A DNA stretch of 64,000 nt, from contig CP073216.1 of NCBI GenBank assembly GCA_020342235.1, forward strand, positions 1 through 64,000. Reading direction: 5' to 3'. Under the pieces are notes generated by a model. The model was not told the DNA's origin and searched no databases. It worked only from the letters and a program-made list of their open reading frames with translations. The stretch comes from Saccharomycopsis phalli. Taxonomy: Eukaryota > Ascomycota > Saccharomycetes > Ascoideales > Saccharomycopsidaceae. This document shows, one piece after another, positions 27,876 through 38,008 of this stretch; within the stretch, counting starts at the first letter, position 1, and the number at the start of each line of letters is the position of its first letter. The translations under genes were made by a program, and so were the position numbers.

Positions 27876-28154
27876 CTCGCCCGGAGATGCTGACACTGAT
27901 CCACAATCCCATTGGCTGATGGTCACGAGCCCGCGGGTAGGGTCTGTATTATCGGCATTGGTCATTTATGCTCAAAGAGAATCAAGCAACAATCAGGGTA
28001 ACTCAAAGTATAGCAGGGTAATTGTGCGTCGTATTTTGCTGGATGCGGTTACATGACTGGGATTGGGGGTGAGAAATTTGGTCACGGGGATCGTTACGGA
28101 TTGATAACAAATGCAAAGAATATACAATACTATAAAAAGCGCCAGTTGACGATG

Positions 28155-29138
28155 CTAGAGGAAATTTTCAAATGTAAAAGTGTCAGCACTCCCATTTTCT
28201 AGTGGGATTAGGTCCTCGATACTGGTCTTGACCGTTTTCTCCTCGTTGAACAACTTGGCTTCCAAAGAGTCGTCACTGAATCTGACTGAAAAAACCAAGG
28301 CTCGCTTGGTATGGATGCGGGAGTTGGCACGCGTTCTTTGTGGCAAATTTGGGTCTTTTTGGGTCGTTTCTTTTGCCCTGGTCTTTTTGTCTGACTCCAC
28401 ATGTTTTGCCTTTAGTAGCACGTGCTGTTTTGCTTTCAGCAGTCCTTCCACTTTTGCTTTCAGCAGCCCATTGTGTTTTTCCTTTAGTAGTCCATTGTGT
28501 TTCACTTTTATTAGTCCATCATGTTTTACCTTTATTAGGCCATCATGCTTCGATAGCTGCCTGTGGGATAGAATATTATCGGACTGCAGCCTTTTTGGTA
28601 ATGGTCTTTTTGGCGAGGGTCTTTCCTGTCTTGTGTATTGTCGTTCTTGTCTGGTGTATTGTCTTTCCAGTCTGGTGTACTGTCTTTCCATTCTGTCCGG
28701 CAGCTCTCTTAGCTTTGCCTGTTCTTTCCTTAGGTCGTCCAAGCCTTTTCTCATGCCTAGCTTGGCAATGGTATAAGGATCCCGCTTCAGAGCCGGCTGG
28801 GAGCTGTCATCCTCGAATGAGATTATGGAATTTTGTCTGAGCAATGCCTTGGAGGAAATTGCAGGCAGGCTCTTTGTATTCTTCACACGTATTAGCCTGC
28901 TTCCCTTTCTTCGTAGCAGTGTCGGCTCGAATTCTATCACGGAGTCCTGGTCTAGCGACGGTGACGTTATACGAGGCGACTTGGAGTCACCTTGAGAGCG
29001 GCTGGTAGTGACTATGGGCTTTCCTGTGGGTATAATTGAGCCGTATCCGCTTGCAACTGCGTGATAAATGGAAGCGTCATGCGGCCTTGGAGAATGGTAG
29101 TTCATGCTCAACTGGATGGACATGGACTTTTCTGTCAT
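28155..29138 (-). CDS. Unknown basic protein with two internal peptide repeats
   Basis: A 327-aa protein. Residues 151-171 hold three copies of ERQYTR(L/Q). Residues 197-246 hold about six copies of an 8-residue unit, KHDGLIKV drifting to KHNGLLKA, encoded by a 24-bp minisatellite at 28400-28550. The N-terminal 110 residues are Ser-rich with SVIEFEPTLLRRKGSRLI. The C terminus turns to SVRFSDDSLEAKLF and ends TFTFENFL. The KV/LLKA repeat could form an amphipathic helix that binds a partner or nucleic acid. I do not recognise the family. Confidence 0.6.
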   Translation of the reverse strand: MTEKSMSIQLSMNYHSPRPHDASIYHAVASGYGSIIPTGKPIVTTSRSQGDSKSPRITSPSLDQDSVIEFEPTLLRRKGSRLIRVKNTKSLPAISSKALLRQNSIISFEDDSSQPALKRDPYTIAKLGMRKGLDDLRKEQAKLRELPDRMERQYTRLERQYTRQERQYTRQERPSPKRPLPKRLQSDNILSHRQLSKHDGLIKVKHDGLIKVKHNGLLKEKHNGLLKAKVEGLLKAKQHVLLKAKHVESDKKTRAKETTQKDPNLPQRTRANSRIHTKRALVFSVRFSDDSLEAKLFNEEKTVKTSIEDLIPLENGSADTFTFENFL

Positions 29139-29920
29139 TGTGGATGTTCAAGCTTGGGGTATTATGAGTGGTTAGTTTGTTAGCTAGTAATGGATAGTTG
29201 TTGGTTAGTTAGTAATGAGTAGCTGTTGGTTTATCTAGTAATGAGTAACTTTTTCGATGAATAACTAGTTGGTTATGAAGTTAACTAGTTGGTCAATTAG
29301 CTGTATCCTAGATATTTCGTCACTGATTGTTTCGTCACCCAATTGTATTCACCAATCGATAGTACCAATTCAATCACCTAATTCTATCCTCTTGGCACCT
29401 TTGTATATTTATAAATGGTCGGTCTCCACCTTGGAATAATGACTCCTGAATTTAAGAAATTTTCGCTGGTGAATTGTTCCCAAGGAGGCTGTTTCTGTTC
29501 TTAGTGTACCTTCAAATGTCCTTGGAGAACAATAGTAGGTCTGTCTCAGTCTGTGACAATTGTTTCCACAGAGTCCCAAGGTAAGTGCAAACAGCAGTCA
29601 ATCTGTGAATATGAAGGCAGGTCGATACTAGCTAGCAAGAAGATCTGTTATCCGGAAGCAGCCCACATATATAGGTGCTATTTCTGAAGCGTTGTGTAAG
29701 AGTTTCATCTACTAAAGGTATCAAGCATGCAGCTACATATTACGTGTTGGTGATCTCGCCAACCGATGGAGGAATTCATCTGAAACACCGAGTCCAGGAA
29801 ATGCCGAGAGACGCCCCTTGTCCTAATACCTGTAAGAAGCGACCAGGGAGAACTGGGTCCTTAAGGTTCATCCAGGCTTCCAATTCTGGCCACAGCCACT
29901 GATGCGATGCTAGTTACCAG
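29139..29920. other. Divergent intergenic region
   Basis: Promoters of the 28155-29138 gene and PTC5. Near 29160-29290 there are repeated TTAGTTAGTAATGAGTA-type units. A 75-codon frame at 29675-29902 has no support. Confidence 0.45.
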
Positions 29921-31513
29921 ATGTTGCGCGCTAGCAGTTACGCAAAAGCCTACCCGGCCGCAGTAAGCTGCAGAACGCGTTTTGGAAAATTCTGCATTTT
30001 TGCAGGTTATGTGCCCACCCAATCTCACCTGGTTGCGTGCCCTGTGCCGCAGGAAGAGCGACTAGGCCAAAAAAAAAAAAGGGCAGTGGGTCTGGTATCA
30101 CGGGGCATGAGATCCGCTGTTGGCACGAGGGTGTTTTCGCGCAACGTGGCGGACTATCTCTACTTTGATGTGAACCCTGGTCTTGTTCCTGCTCTGAGCC
30201 TGTATTTGCGCCACGCACCGTGCCTGAAAAAGCCCAGTGCCCGCTTGAAGGTCCCGCTTCTCAAGTCGCCGTTATACTTTGGCCACTACAGTTCGCGGGT
30301 GAACCGGTTCTACAACGAGGACCGCTACAGCGCCGCGGTCTTGGATCTTCCGTTTAACCGGTTCAATCCGCGGCTCCAGGCCCAGATCGACGCGCGATTC
30401 CGGCAATTGCCCACCGGGGCAAACAATAGTACCGACAGCTTGCAGGTGTTCAACTTTAACATCTTTGACGGACATGGGTCCGACAAGATCTCCGGGTATC
30501 TCAGCGAGAACTTGAGCCGGTGCATCGAGCAGTTTGACTCGAGCTTGTTGACGTCAAGCCATCTCACCGAGCTTGCCCTGGGGTACATGGAGCACTTCAA
30601 CTCGCAGGCGGAGCGCAGCACCGACGGACTCTACTGGAAGCGGTGGCTCCGGGCGTCGGCCAAGACGTACGAGCGGATGTTCAAGGAAAACTCAGACAAT
30701 CTCGACGATCTCGGTCTCCGCTTGTTGTTCAGCTACTTGCAGCTCGACTACGACATGCTCACCAAGTCACTTATCCCCGGTCCGCAGCCTCCTTCCGGGG
30801 GATCGACGGCGACGTCGGTGCTCATATACAGCTTGGCGGCCGACAGCCCGCGGGACTTGTATTTCGACGACCACACGGTGTCACGAGTGGTGGTGTCACA
30901 TCTTGGAGACACCAAGTGCGTCATTGTCGACAAGCACGGGATTGCGCATTCGTTGACGTCGGACCATCACCCAGATTCGCCCGTGGAAAGCACACGGCTT
31001 GCCAAGTTTAGCTCGAACATGTTTGTCAACATGGACTCGTTTGGCGAGGAGCGGTTCTTGAACTTTGCAAACACCCGGTCGTTTGGCGATTATCATGCCA
31101 AGGCCAAAGGCATCACGGCAGAGCCCGAGGTGTTCTCGTCGCTCGTCGTCGGCAACTCAAAATACATTCTGGAGCAGCCAAACGCAGCCGAGCTCCGCGA
31201 ACAGACCGTTGGCGGACTTGGAGGCGACGAGTCGTTCCTAATGTTGGTCAGCGACGGGGTCACTAACCACTGCAGCGAGCAGGAGATGGCAGATTTGGTC
31301 ATGTCGACGTACAACTTGCGCGGCGCCGGCAGAGGTACTCCGCAGCGGTGTGCCGAGGAGCTCATCCATTATGTTGAAGCGGTGGGCGGCGACGACAACG
31401 CAACGTGTTTGGTGATTCGGTTGAATGGCTGGGGTCGCTGGCCCATTATGGACCGCACCGGGAAGTTGCGCGAAGAGAAGTTGAACGACGGGTTTGGTTC
31501 GAGGCGGACGTAG
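29921..31513 (+). CDS. PTC5: Mitochondrial PP2C phosphatase Ptc5
   Basis: A 530-aa protein with a basic, hydroxylated N terminus (MLRASSYAKAYPAAVSCRTR) suited to mitochondrial import. PP2C blocks in order: NEDRYSA at about 132-138, FDGHG (metal Asp) at 182-186, SHLGDTKCV, LTSDHHPDSP, NTRSFGD, LVSDGVTNH and GGDDNAT near the end. S. cerevisiae Ptc5 dephosphorylates pyruvate dehydrogenase E1-alpha in the mitochondrial intermembrane/matrix system. A 12-A run at about 30070-30081 falls inside the coding sequence and could invite slippage or sequencing error. Confidence 0.85.
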   Translation: MLRASSYAKAYPAAVSCRTRFGKFCIFAGYVPTQSHLVACPVPQEERLGQKKKRAVGLVSRGMRSAVGTRVFSRNVADYLYFDVNPGLVPALSLYLRHAPCLKKPSARLKVPLLKSPLYFGHYSSRVNRFYNEDRYSAAVLDLPFNRFNPRLQAQIDARFRQLPTGANNSTDSLQVFNFNIFDGHGSDKISGYLSENLSRCIEQFDSSLLTSSHLTELALGYMEHFNSQAERSTDGLYWKRWLRASAKTYERMFKENSDNLDDLGLRLLFSYLQLDYDMLTKSLIPGPQPPSGGSTATSVLIYSLAADSPRDLYFDDHTVSRVVVSHLGDTKCVIVDKHGIAHSLTSDHHPDSPVESTRLAKFSSNMFVNMDSFGEERFLNFANTRSFGDYHAKAKGITAEPEVFSSLVVGNSKYILEQPNAAELREQTVGGLGGDESFLMLVSDGVTNHCSEQEMADLVMSTYNLRGAGRGTPQRCAEELIHYVEAVGGDDNATCLVIRLNGWGRWPIMDRTGKLREEKLNDGFGSRRT

Positions 31514-32687
31514 CAGGACCACTAATACATTGTATTATACTACGCATTCACGTGCGTCTGTAGCAAGGGTTTTTTTTTTTTTTTTCTTTCTTTCTGTTAT
31601 GTAGTACCGGTGCTGCAGGAGCACCAGCATTGTACAATGCTATTGTTAAATATGGAATTTTGAGGTGAAATTTTGTAGTGAAATTTTGGGGGATTTGAGG
31701 TGAAATTTTGTGTAGGTTTGCTGACGATTTTTGCAATTGCTGATTCCTGGAAATGCTCATGGGTCGGTCTAGAATCACATGTGTTTGCCGAGAGATCTAC
31801 ATCTATGTTTCAGATCCTTGCATCGGTTTTACCCTCCTAATCTGTATTACATCTCTCCAATTATCCGTCTACATTTTTCCCAAACGTCGGTCTATACATT
31901 CTTCCTATACGTCTCTCCTTATAATCTGTTTATACGTTCTTCGTATGCATCTCTCCTATTTTATGCCTATACATCCCTCCCTAAGGTCAGTCTATACATT
32001 CTTCCTATACATCTCTCCTTATAATCTGTATCACATCTCTCCTTATAATCTGTATTACATCTCTCCGATCATCTATCTATACATCCCTCTGATCATCTGT
32101 CTACATCCCTCATATTATCTATATTTACATCCTCCTATTATCTGTATTTACATCCCTCCTATTATCTATATTTACATCCCTCCTATTATCTATATTTACA
32201 TCCTCCTATTATCTGTATTTACATCCCTTCCTATACATCCCTGTCTTTACATCGGTTCTACTCCCTCCTTATGCATCCCTGTCTTTACATCCCTTTGACC
32301 TTTTCCGTCTATCTTCACTTTTCTTTTTCTTTCCACTTTACTTTCTTTATCATTTCTCCATTATTTCTTTTCACCTTTTATCTTTCATTCTCATTCACCT
32401 CTTTCATTCTCGTTCAATTCTCTTTTAATTTCACTTTTTTAACGTCTCATTTTCTCCTTCACATCTCTTTCATTTCTCTGACAATTCTCTTTTCGATTTC
32501 ACTTTTTCCACATCCCATTTCTGTTCTTTTCACTTTTTCCACATTCCATTTCTGCTCTTCACTTCCTTATCCTTTTATTCACTCCCATTTCTGCTCTTCA
32601 CTTCCTTATCCTTTTATTCACTCCCATTTCTGCTCTTCACTCCCTTATCCTTCCTTCAAGACTCTTGACTCCTGCGAGACTTCTCCC
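31514..32687. other. Intergenic minisatellite region
   Basis: A T17 run near 31570, then 31840-32290 packed with a 22-23 bp unit of type ACATCCCTCCTATTATCT, then C/T-rich sequence. Three tandem copies of a 37-bp unit around TTTCTGCTCTTCACTTCC lie at 32540-32655. The 181-codon open frame at 31753-32298 is an Ile/Tyr/Ser-rich translation of these repeats and is not annotated as a gene. Confidence 0.6.
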
Positions 32688-33215
32688 CTATCGCATCCTC
32701 TCAATATACCACACCCTACCCCCTCGGAGATAAATCAACATATCCTGCACAACCCCACTCACCAACCCAAAAACTACACCCCGTCGCATCAAATTCCGCG
32801 CCTGGATATTATTAAGCCCCTTATACTTGGCATACCCTCCGGCCGCCACGCCACTAGCCACCGTCGTATTTATAAAGTCTACCCCGCCCCGCAACTCGTC
32901 CAATGCCGCCTCAAACGCAAAGTACCCAAGAAGAAGCCCCGTGACCTTCACGCCGTACCGCACCCCCTCGTTGATGCCCTCCTTGATACACACATAGTTC
33001 TTCCGCTTGTGATAAAAGTACCACCCGCCAACCGTGGTGGGGAGCCGGTGCGAGTTCTCGGCGAGGTACACGAGCGACGACGTGTTGTAGCCCTCGTAGA
33101 ACCCCGACAAAAACCCATACACCGACGACGTGAGCGCAATTGTCAGAAGCCGGTACTGCGGCTTCCAATGGAATCGCTCGTTGTTGTCGGTTGTTGACCG
33201 TGTAAACTCTGACAT
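32688..33215 (-). CDS. Tim17/22/23-family membrane protein, possibly complex I assembly
   Basis: A 175-aa protein from Met at 33215 (MSEFTRSTTDNNERF); the frame extends to 33302 but would overlap the COG4 start. Four hydrophobic segments carry Gly-rich faces: LLTIALTSSVYGFLSGFYEG, GVRYGVKVTGLLLGYFAFEA, VASGVAAGGYAKYKG and GVVFGLVSGVVQDML. This is the Tim17 fold pattern. EGVRYGVKVTG resembles TIMMDC1-type proteins, the complex I assembly factors, which would suit a yeast that keeps complex I. Import-channel paralogs are the alternative. It shares an 85-bp divergent promoter with COG4. Confidence 0.6.
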   Translation of the reverse strand: MSEFTRSTTDNNERFHWKPQYRLLTIALTSSVYGFLSGFYEGYNTSSLVYLAENSHRLPTTVGGWYFYHKRKNYVCIKEGINEGVRYGVKVTGLLLGYFAFEAALDELRGGVDFINTTVASGVAAGGYAKYKGLNNIQARNLMRRGVVFGLVSGVVQDMLIYLRGGRVWYIERMR

Positions 33216-33300
33216 GCTGGTCCCGTGCTTCTCACTCCCGGCTTTTATACCAGGCCGGGTAATCCTGGTATATCGTGGGTGAGTGGCCGCACCACGGACC

Positions 33301-35754
33301 ATGAGTCTTGAGTTGGATCTTCAACGGATAGCAGTGCAATTCGCCCAGGTGGCGACCGAGGAGCAGGCAGTGCAGTTGTTGGCAGAGCTTCTGGCGCGTG
33401 ACCGTGACACCGACTCGCAGTTGGACGAGCTTGTCAACCAGTTGAACATTGACAGCGAGCAAAACACAATCGGCTTGGATTTGGCGCGCACCGAGCTTCT
33501 CACGTCGTTGTCGACGCTGACGTCGTTGAAGAAGGTGTTGCTGGAAAGCTCCCACTTGGCCAAGAAGCTCACCTACAAAGTCCGCCTTTTGGACTACGAA
33601 CGGTCGCGGGTTGCCAACACCAAGGTGTTTGTGCAGAACATCATTGATCTCCGCAAGCACATTCTAATCATCAGCCAGTCCATCGAGCAAAAGAACTGGG
33701 ACAGAGTCTCTGCGTCAATTGCGTTTATCTTGCAGGAGATCCCACACTCCATCCTCACCTCCAGCCAGTATGCCGACATCATGATTCCCAGCGCAGAGTT
33801 GCCCGACCGTCCAGACACATTGCTCCGCCGCTGGACCAGCGAATTGAAACAATTGTACGTCGACCAGTTCAACCGAGCCGTCAAATCACGTGACCTCGTC
33901 GGCTTGACCAGTTTCTTCTCCTACTTCCCGATGATCGGCGAGCTGGCGACTGGCATCAACTGTTACTCCAGCTTCATCAACAACATCATTTCCGATCAAT
34001 CGCGCAGTCTCCTTATCCGCGCTCCAAAGGACAAGTTGAACTTTTACTCCGCAGCCACCATGAAGTTGTTTGAAATCGTGTCCAAGATCGTCAACCAGCA
34101 CAGCACAATCATCGTCAAGTACTACGGTAAGGAGGCAATGAGCACTGTCATCGACAAGATTCAGCGCGAGGTCGATTCCCAGGCCGGTTTGATCGCTGAT
34201 ACCTTCTGGGACGTTCGCAACTTTGACAAAATCGTCCATGATATTGACGGATATGGCTTCACCTACTTGAACGAGCTACTGTCGGCTCGGAGCCAGGATG
34301 AAGACGCACCGGGCCATTTCGACAACGACATTGAAGAATTGGTCTCGGTGGTCGATATCGGAGACTACATCAACGAGTTGACCATGCTCATGAACAGGTG
34401 GGTCTTGTACTGCGAATACATTGCAGTCAAGTGGAAAGAATACTCGGGAGACATCTCACGAGACGGCAAGTTGCTACTTGTCAAGCCGTTGCTCGAAAGC
34501 AGTTTCCTTGCCAAGATCCAGACCAAGCTTGTGCCGTGCTACGAAACATTGACAGTATACTACTTGAAAAAGTCGCTTGAAAAGACCTTCAAACTAGAGG
34601 AATTGCCCGACCTCACCCCGATCATCCAGCTGTTCTTGGTCACTGCAAAAACCGACGAGAAAATCCTGGAAGACTGCCCAGTCAGCTCCGTGGTCGAAGA
34701 CTTCATTTTAATCGTCAACAACATTCTCACCAACGGCATTGAAGCCGGTCAGCCGGTCTTGTTGAAGAACATCTTCACTGAGGTCAAACACGTATTGGCA
34801 AACTACTTCTACAAGATTTTGGCCCTGAAATTGAAGGAGCACCAGCCTCGACAGGGCACAAACTTGCTCAACATCAACGAAAAGACCAACCCAACCACCA
34901 TCGATAAGTCAAACGACCCAAACAGAAACGTCATCACCGGAAATCTTAGCAGTCTTCGAAACAGCAGCGACATGGAAAGATCCTCCACCCCGCCAAATGT
35001 GCTATCCAACATGTTGCTCAAAGGCGCAAGCGCATTTAATTCGTTGGGTTTGAACGACGAGTTCAAGCTCACTAATTATATTATATACTTCAACTCTACC
35101 TGCGTCTTTAGAGAATACTTCTTGAAAATGTTGGACCGTTTGGTATTGGACGAAGCTTCGTTGTTGGACAAGAAGTTCCAATTTGGAAGCGACGCAGCCC
35201 GTCTCAGACAATTGGCCACGATTAACCTCGGCGATTATGTCACAAAATTAAACGAGACCTTGATCAAGGAGAATGCCACCATATTTTTTGCCTTGATTTT
35301 CCAAAATAGACTCAAGAGCATCGTGAACGACTTTTTTTCCTACACCAACAGCTATTTGATCGAGTCAAACTCGATAAACAACGGCGCGGAAATCAAAAAG
35401 TTTATCAAGAACTGGTCGATTCTCATCAAGCCATACCACAAAATCCTTGCCAAGGATATTTTCAGCCATATCATCAGGTTGGTAACCAAGATGATCTCTG
35501 AAATGGTTGAAAAGAAGGTTTGGTTATTGAGTAAAAAAATCAATCTCTTGGGGGTGTTGAAGCTCGAAAAGGATGTGAGCCACATTATCAACGAGACCAC
35601 AAAGTATAATTATAGTTTGCGTGAGCACTTTATTAGAGTCACACAGTTGATTATGATTATGGGATTTGACCACGAGGAAGACGAGGCGGAAATTGACTGG
35701 ATATTGACAATGAACGAGCGCAAAAGGGCACGGCAGTTGAGAATTGATAAATAA
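33301..35754 (+). CDS. COG4: Conserved oligomeric Golgi complex subunit 4
   Basis: An 817-aa protein from ATG 33301. The N-terminal 130 residues are heptad-rich (LLTSLSTLTSLKKVLLESSHLAKKL), as in COG and exocyst tethers. Family-typical blocks follow: RAVKSRDLVGLTSFFSYFPMIG, KLFEIVSKIVNQHSTIIVKYYG, and the C-terminal EIDWILTMNERKRARQLRID, close to the conserved end of Cog4. COG tethers intra-Golgi vesicles and binds Sly1/Sed5 through Cog4. Its function supports the mannosyltransferases encoded near the window end. Confidence 0.85.
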   Translation: MSLELDLQRIAVQFAQVATEEQAVQLLAELLARDRDTDSQLDELVNQLNIDSEQNTIGLDLARTELLTSLSTLTSLKKVLLESSHLAKKLTYKVRLLDYERSRVANTKVFVQNIIDLRKHILIISQSIEQKNWDRVSASIAFILQEIPHSILTSSQYADIMIPSAELPDRPDTLLRRWTSELKQLYVDQFNRAVKSRDLVGLTSFFSYFPMIGELATGINCYSSFINNIISDQSRSLLIRAPKDKLNFYSAATMKLFEIVSKIVNQHSTIIVKYYGKEAMSTVIDKIQREVDSQAGLIADTFWDVRNFDKIVHDIDGYGFTYLNELLSARSQDEDAPGHFDNDIEELVSVVDIGDYINELTMLMNRWVLYCEYIAVKWKEYSGDISRDGKLLLVKPLLESSFLAKIQTKLVPCYETLTVYYLKKSLEKTFKLEELPDLTPIIQLFLVTAKTDEKILEDCPVSSVVEDFILIVNNILTNGIEAGQPVLLKNIFTEVKHVLANYFYKILALKLKEHQPRQGTNLLNINEKTNPTTIDKSNDPNRNVITGNLSSLRNSSDMERSSTPPNVLSNMLLKGASAFNSLGLNDEFKLTNYIIYFNSTCVFREYFLKMLDRLVLDEASLLDKKFQFGSDAARLRQLATINLGDYVTKLNETLIKENATIFFALIFQNRLKSIVNDFFSYTNSYLIESNSINNGAEIKKFIKNWSILIKPYHKILAKDIFSHIIRLVTKMISEMVEKKVWLLSKKINLLGVLKLEKDVSHIINETTKYNYSLREHFIRVTQLIMIMGFDHEEDEAEIDWILTMNERKRARQLRIDK

Positions 35755-36328
35755 GCCCCTTTTTAGGGGATTTTGCATGCATGATAATTAATAATTCGTG
35801 TTTGGATTATGATATTCAAAGCCTTGTAGCATTAGTTTGGAGCCGTTTAAAGGCAGTGATGCCTTTTGGAGTGTGCATGCGTATGCATTAACATGACTGG
35901 GAATGCATATCCAATTTACAACTTTTCGTGGAATAGCAAATGCCACGATAGGAAATTTATCTTGAGAGATGACAGCTCTTTTTGGCTATATTGAATGGCT
36001 TATGAGCTTGTGGTTCTTCTTTTGGTTATATTGAATGGATTGTGGGGTGATGGTTCTGCTTTTGGCTATATTAAAAATTGTCTGAGATGATAGATCACAT
36101 TTTGGCTAAATTAAATTTTGTCTGAGATGATAGTCTTGTTACATTGAAATTTGTCTAAGATGACAGATCTATTGGCTACATTGATATAAATCCTCGTGTA
36201 ATAAAAATAAAATCAAAGTTTAAATATATACGTAAATGCACAGTAGACATTGGCTTTTCTAATACTTAGACATGGGTCTTTGAAATGTTCAAATGTTGGT
36301 GTTTTGTCGTTCAAACAGTTTTTATTGC
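35755..36328. other. Convergent intergenic region
   Basis: Between the ends of COG4 and PHO84. From 35985 to 36185 a degenerate 40-50 bp unit (TTTGGCTATATTGAATGG... GAGATGATAG) repeats about four times. No gene is seen. Confidence 0.5.
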
Positions 36329-38008
36329 TTAAACATTGGTATCTTTTTCGTAAGAGATGGCATCGGTTGGACCACGGCCACCTTCGACTTCTCCATGTAA
36401 CTCTTCGGCCAACTGCTCAAGGGTCTTTCTCTTGGTCTCTGGAATCAAGAACGACAAGATGAGTCCCACAAGCATAAAGGCGGCGAAGATGATCATGACC
36501 TTTGGCAAGAAACAGTTTTTGTTGGTAGCTGAGCATCCGTGGTTGACCAAAGTTCCAATAGCAGTTTGGGCAATAATGGCACCCAACTTACCGGAAGCAG
36601 CAGAAATACCGTGGGCGGTGGATCTGTATCTGGTTGGGAAGCATTCTCCTGGGACGACGAAAGTGGTGGTGTTTGGACCGAAGTTCTGGAAGAACTGGGC
36701 CAAGACGTAAAGAGCCAACAAGCCCTTTTCGCCGAGCTTGTGGTATGCGAATCCAATGACACACAAGAGGACGGTGAGGATGGCAAAGCCCATTATCTGG
36801 ATTGGTTTTCTTCCGACAGTGTCCATCAAAGCGACAGAGAACCAGTAACCTGGGATGGAACCGGCACAGACAAGAATCAAGTTACCGGCGGCGGAGTTGT
36901 ACAACTGGGTGTATACGTTTTTCGACGAGGCAAAACCAATTGTTTGCAAGATAGTAGCCGAGTTCAAGCCCAAGCCATAGTAAGCGACGTCCAACATGAA
37001 CCAAGAACCAGCGGTACCGAGCAAAATCTTCCCGTGCTTCCACTGGGAAAAGTGGCGGCAGAAATCCTTGAACGATGCCGAGGACTTGGCGTCGTCGGAT
37101 TCCTTGATCTCGGTGATTCTGAGCTCCTCAATGGCCTCCTTGCTAGCTGATCCGTTTTGGCCGCTGGTGAACTTTTCGGTGTCGGCAGCAGCCTGGTCAA
37201 TGTCTTGTTCAATGTCCATGGTGTATCTTGGGGACTCTGGGATGGTCAATCTGAAGTAGAGGGCAGCACATGCTGGAACGCATCCGAAACCAATGAGGAT
37301 TCTCCACATGATATCACAGGCCTTGACACACCGAGGACCGCAGTGGTCTTTAGCGTTACCGTCGTTCAATGCGTCTTTGAAACCGGCGACACAGCACAAG
37401 GCCACGAGACCGGCTAAAAGCTGGCCCCAGCCCTGATTGGCAAACACGGCGCCCATGATTGCGCCTCTCCATTTTGTAGTTGAGAATTCCGAGGTGATGA
37501 TAGAGGAAAGAGGATAGTCTCCACCGATGCCGATACCCATGATGATCCGGCAAAAGGTGAAGATAGCAGCGAAGTTGATAGCAGGAGAGTTACCCAAGAC
37601 ACATTGGACGACACAAGCCGAGATCATGACAATTAATTCCAAACCGTAGACACCTTTTCTTCCGACGATATCACCCATGGCCCCGAACCCGACCTGACCG
37701 ATGACAGTTCCGACCGAGGTCGACACCTTGAGCAACGTTTCGGTGGACGACGGGATGTTCCCGTTCCAGTATGCGTACGTCAAGATTGCGACACCCAAGT
37801 TGATGGCAAAGATGTCGTAGGCATCGGTCAAGAAGCCGACACCGGCGACAATGATGATCTTCACCTGGGCCCAGCCGAAACCCTCGTTGTCCATTTTTTC
37901 CAAAGCCAAGCGTCTACGTTCCAACGGATCGGTGACGTCGGCGAAATCGTTAATGTAGTTGTGGAAGGCAGCGTTACCGCCTGCAGTAACATTTTGTTTC
38001 TCAGACAT
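36329..38008 (-). CDS. PHO84: High-affinity inorganic phosphate transporter Pho84
   Basis: A 559-aa protein from Met at 38008 (MSEKQNVTAGGNAAF). Major-facilitator PHS family with 12 membrane helices. Markers: FGAMGDIVGRKGVYG between helices 2 and 3, IGIGGDYPLSSIITSEF in helix 4, AVFANQGWGQ, IPESPRYTMDIEQ, a long cytoplasmic loop (about 280-345) and LMDTVGRKP in the second half. It moves phosphate with protons at the plasma membrane. Two CACGTT sites (minus strand) at 38162-38167 and 38397-38402 fit Pho4 control. The upstream open frame to 38221 is leader sequence. Confidence 0.92.
   Translation of the reverse strand: MSEKQNVTAGGNAAFHNYINDFADVTDPLERRRLALEKMDNEGFGWAQVKIIIVAGVGFLTDAYDIFAINLGVAILTYAYWNGNIPSSTETLLKVSTSVGTVIGQVGFGAMGDIVGRKGVYGLELIVMISACVVQCVLGNSPAINFAAIFTFCRIIMGIGIGGDYPLSSIITSEFSTTKWRGAIMGAVFANQGWGQLLAGLVALCCVAGFKDALNDGNAKDHCGPRCVKACDIMWRILIGFGCVPACAALYFRLTIPESPRYTMDIEQDIDQAAADTEKFTSGQNGSASKEAIEELRITEIKESDDAKSSASFKDFCRHFSQWKHGKILLGTAGSWFMLDVAYYGLGLNSATILQTIGFASSKNVYTQLYNSAAGNLILVCAGSIPGYWFSVALMDTVGRKPIQIMGFAILTVLLCVIGFAYHKLGEKGLLALYVLAQFFQNFGPNTTTFVVPGECFPTRYRSTAHGISAASGKLGAIIAQTAIGTLVNHGCSATNKNCFLPKVMIIFAAFMLVGLILSFLIPETKRKTLEQLAEELHGEVEGGRGPTDAISYEKDTNV

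Noticed and set aside
29675-29902. 75-codon ORF before PTC5, with GTAAGT at 29581 as a possible splice donor
   Set aside because: No branch point or acceptor joins it to PTC5, and PTC5 has its own plausible presequence.
31753-32298. 181-codon open frame
   Set aside because: It is a translated minisatellite, Ile/Tyr/Ser-rich, with no start context.
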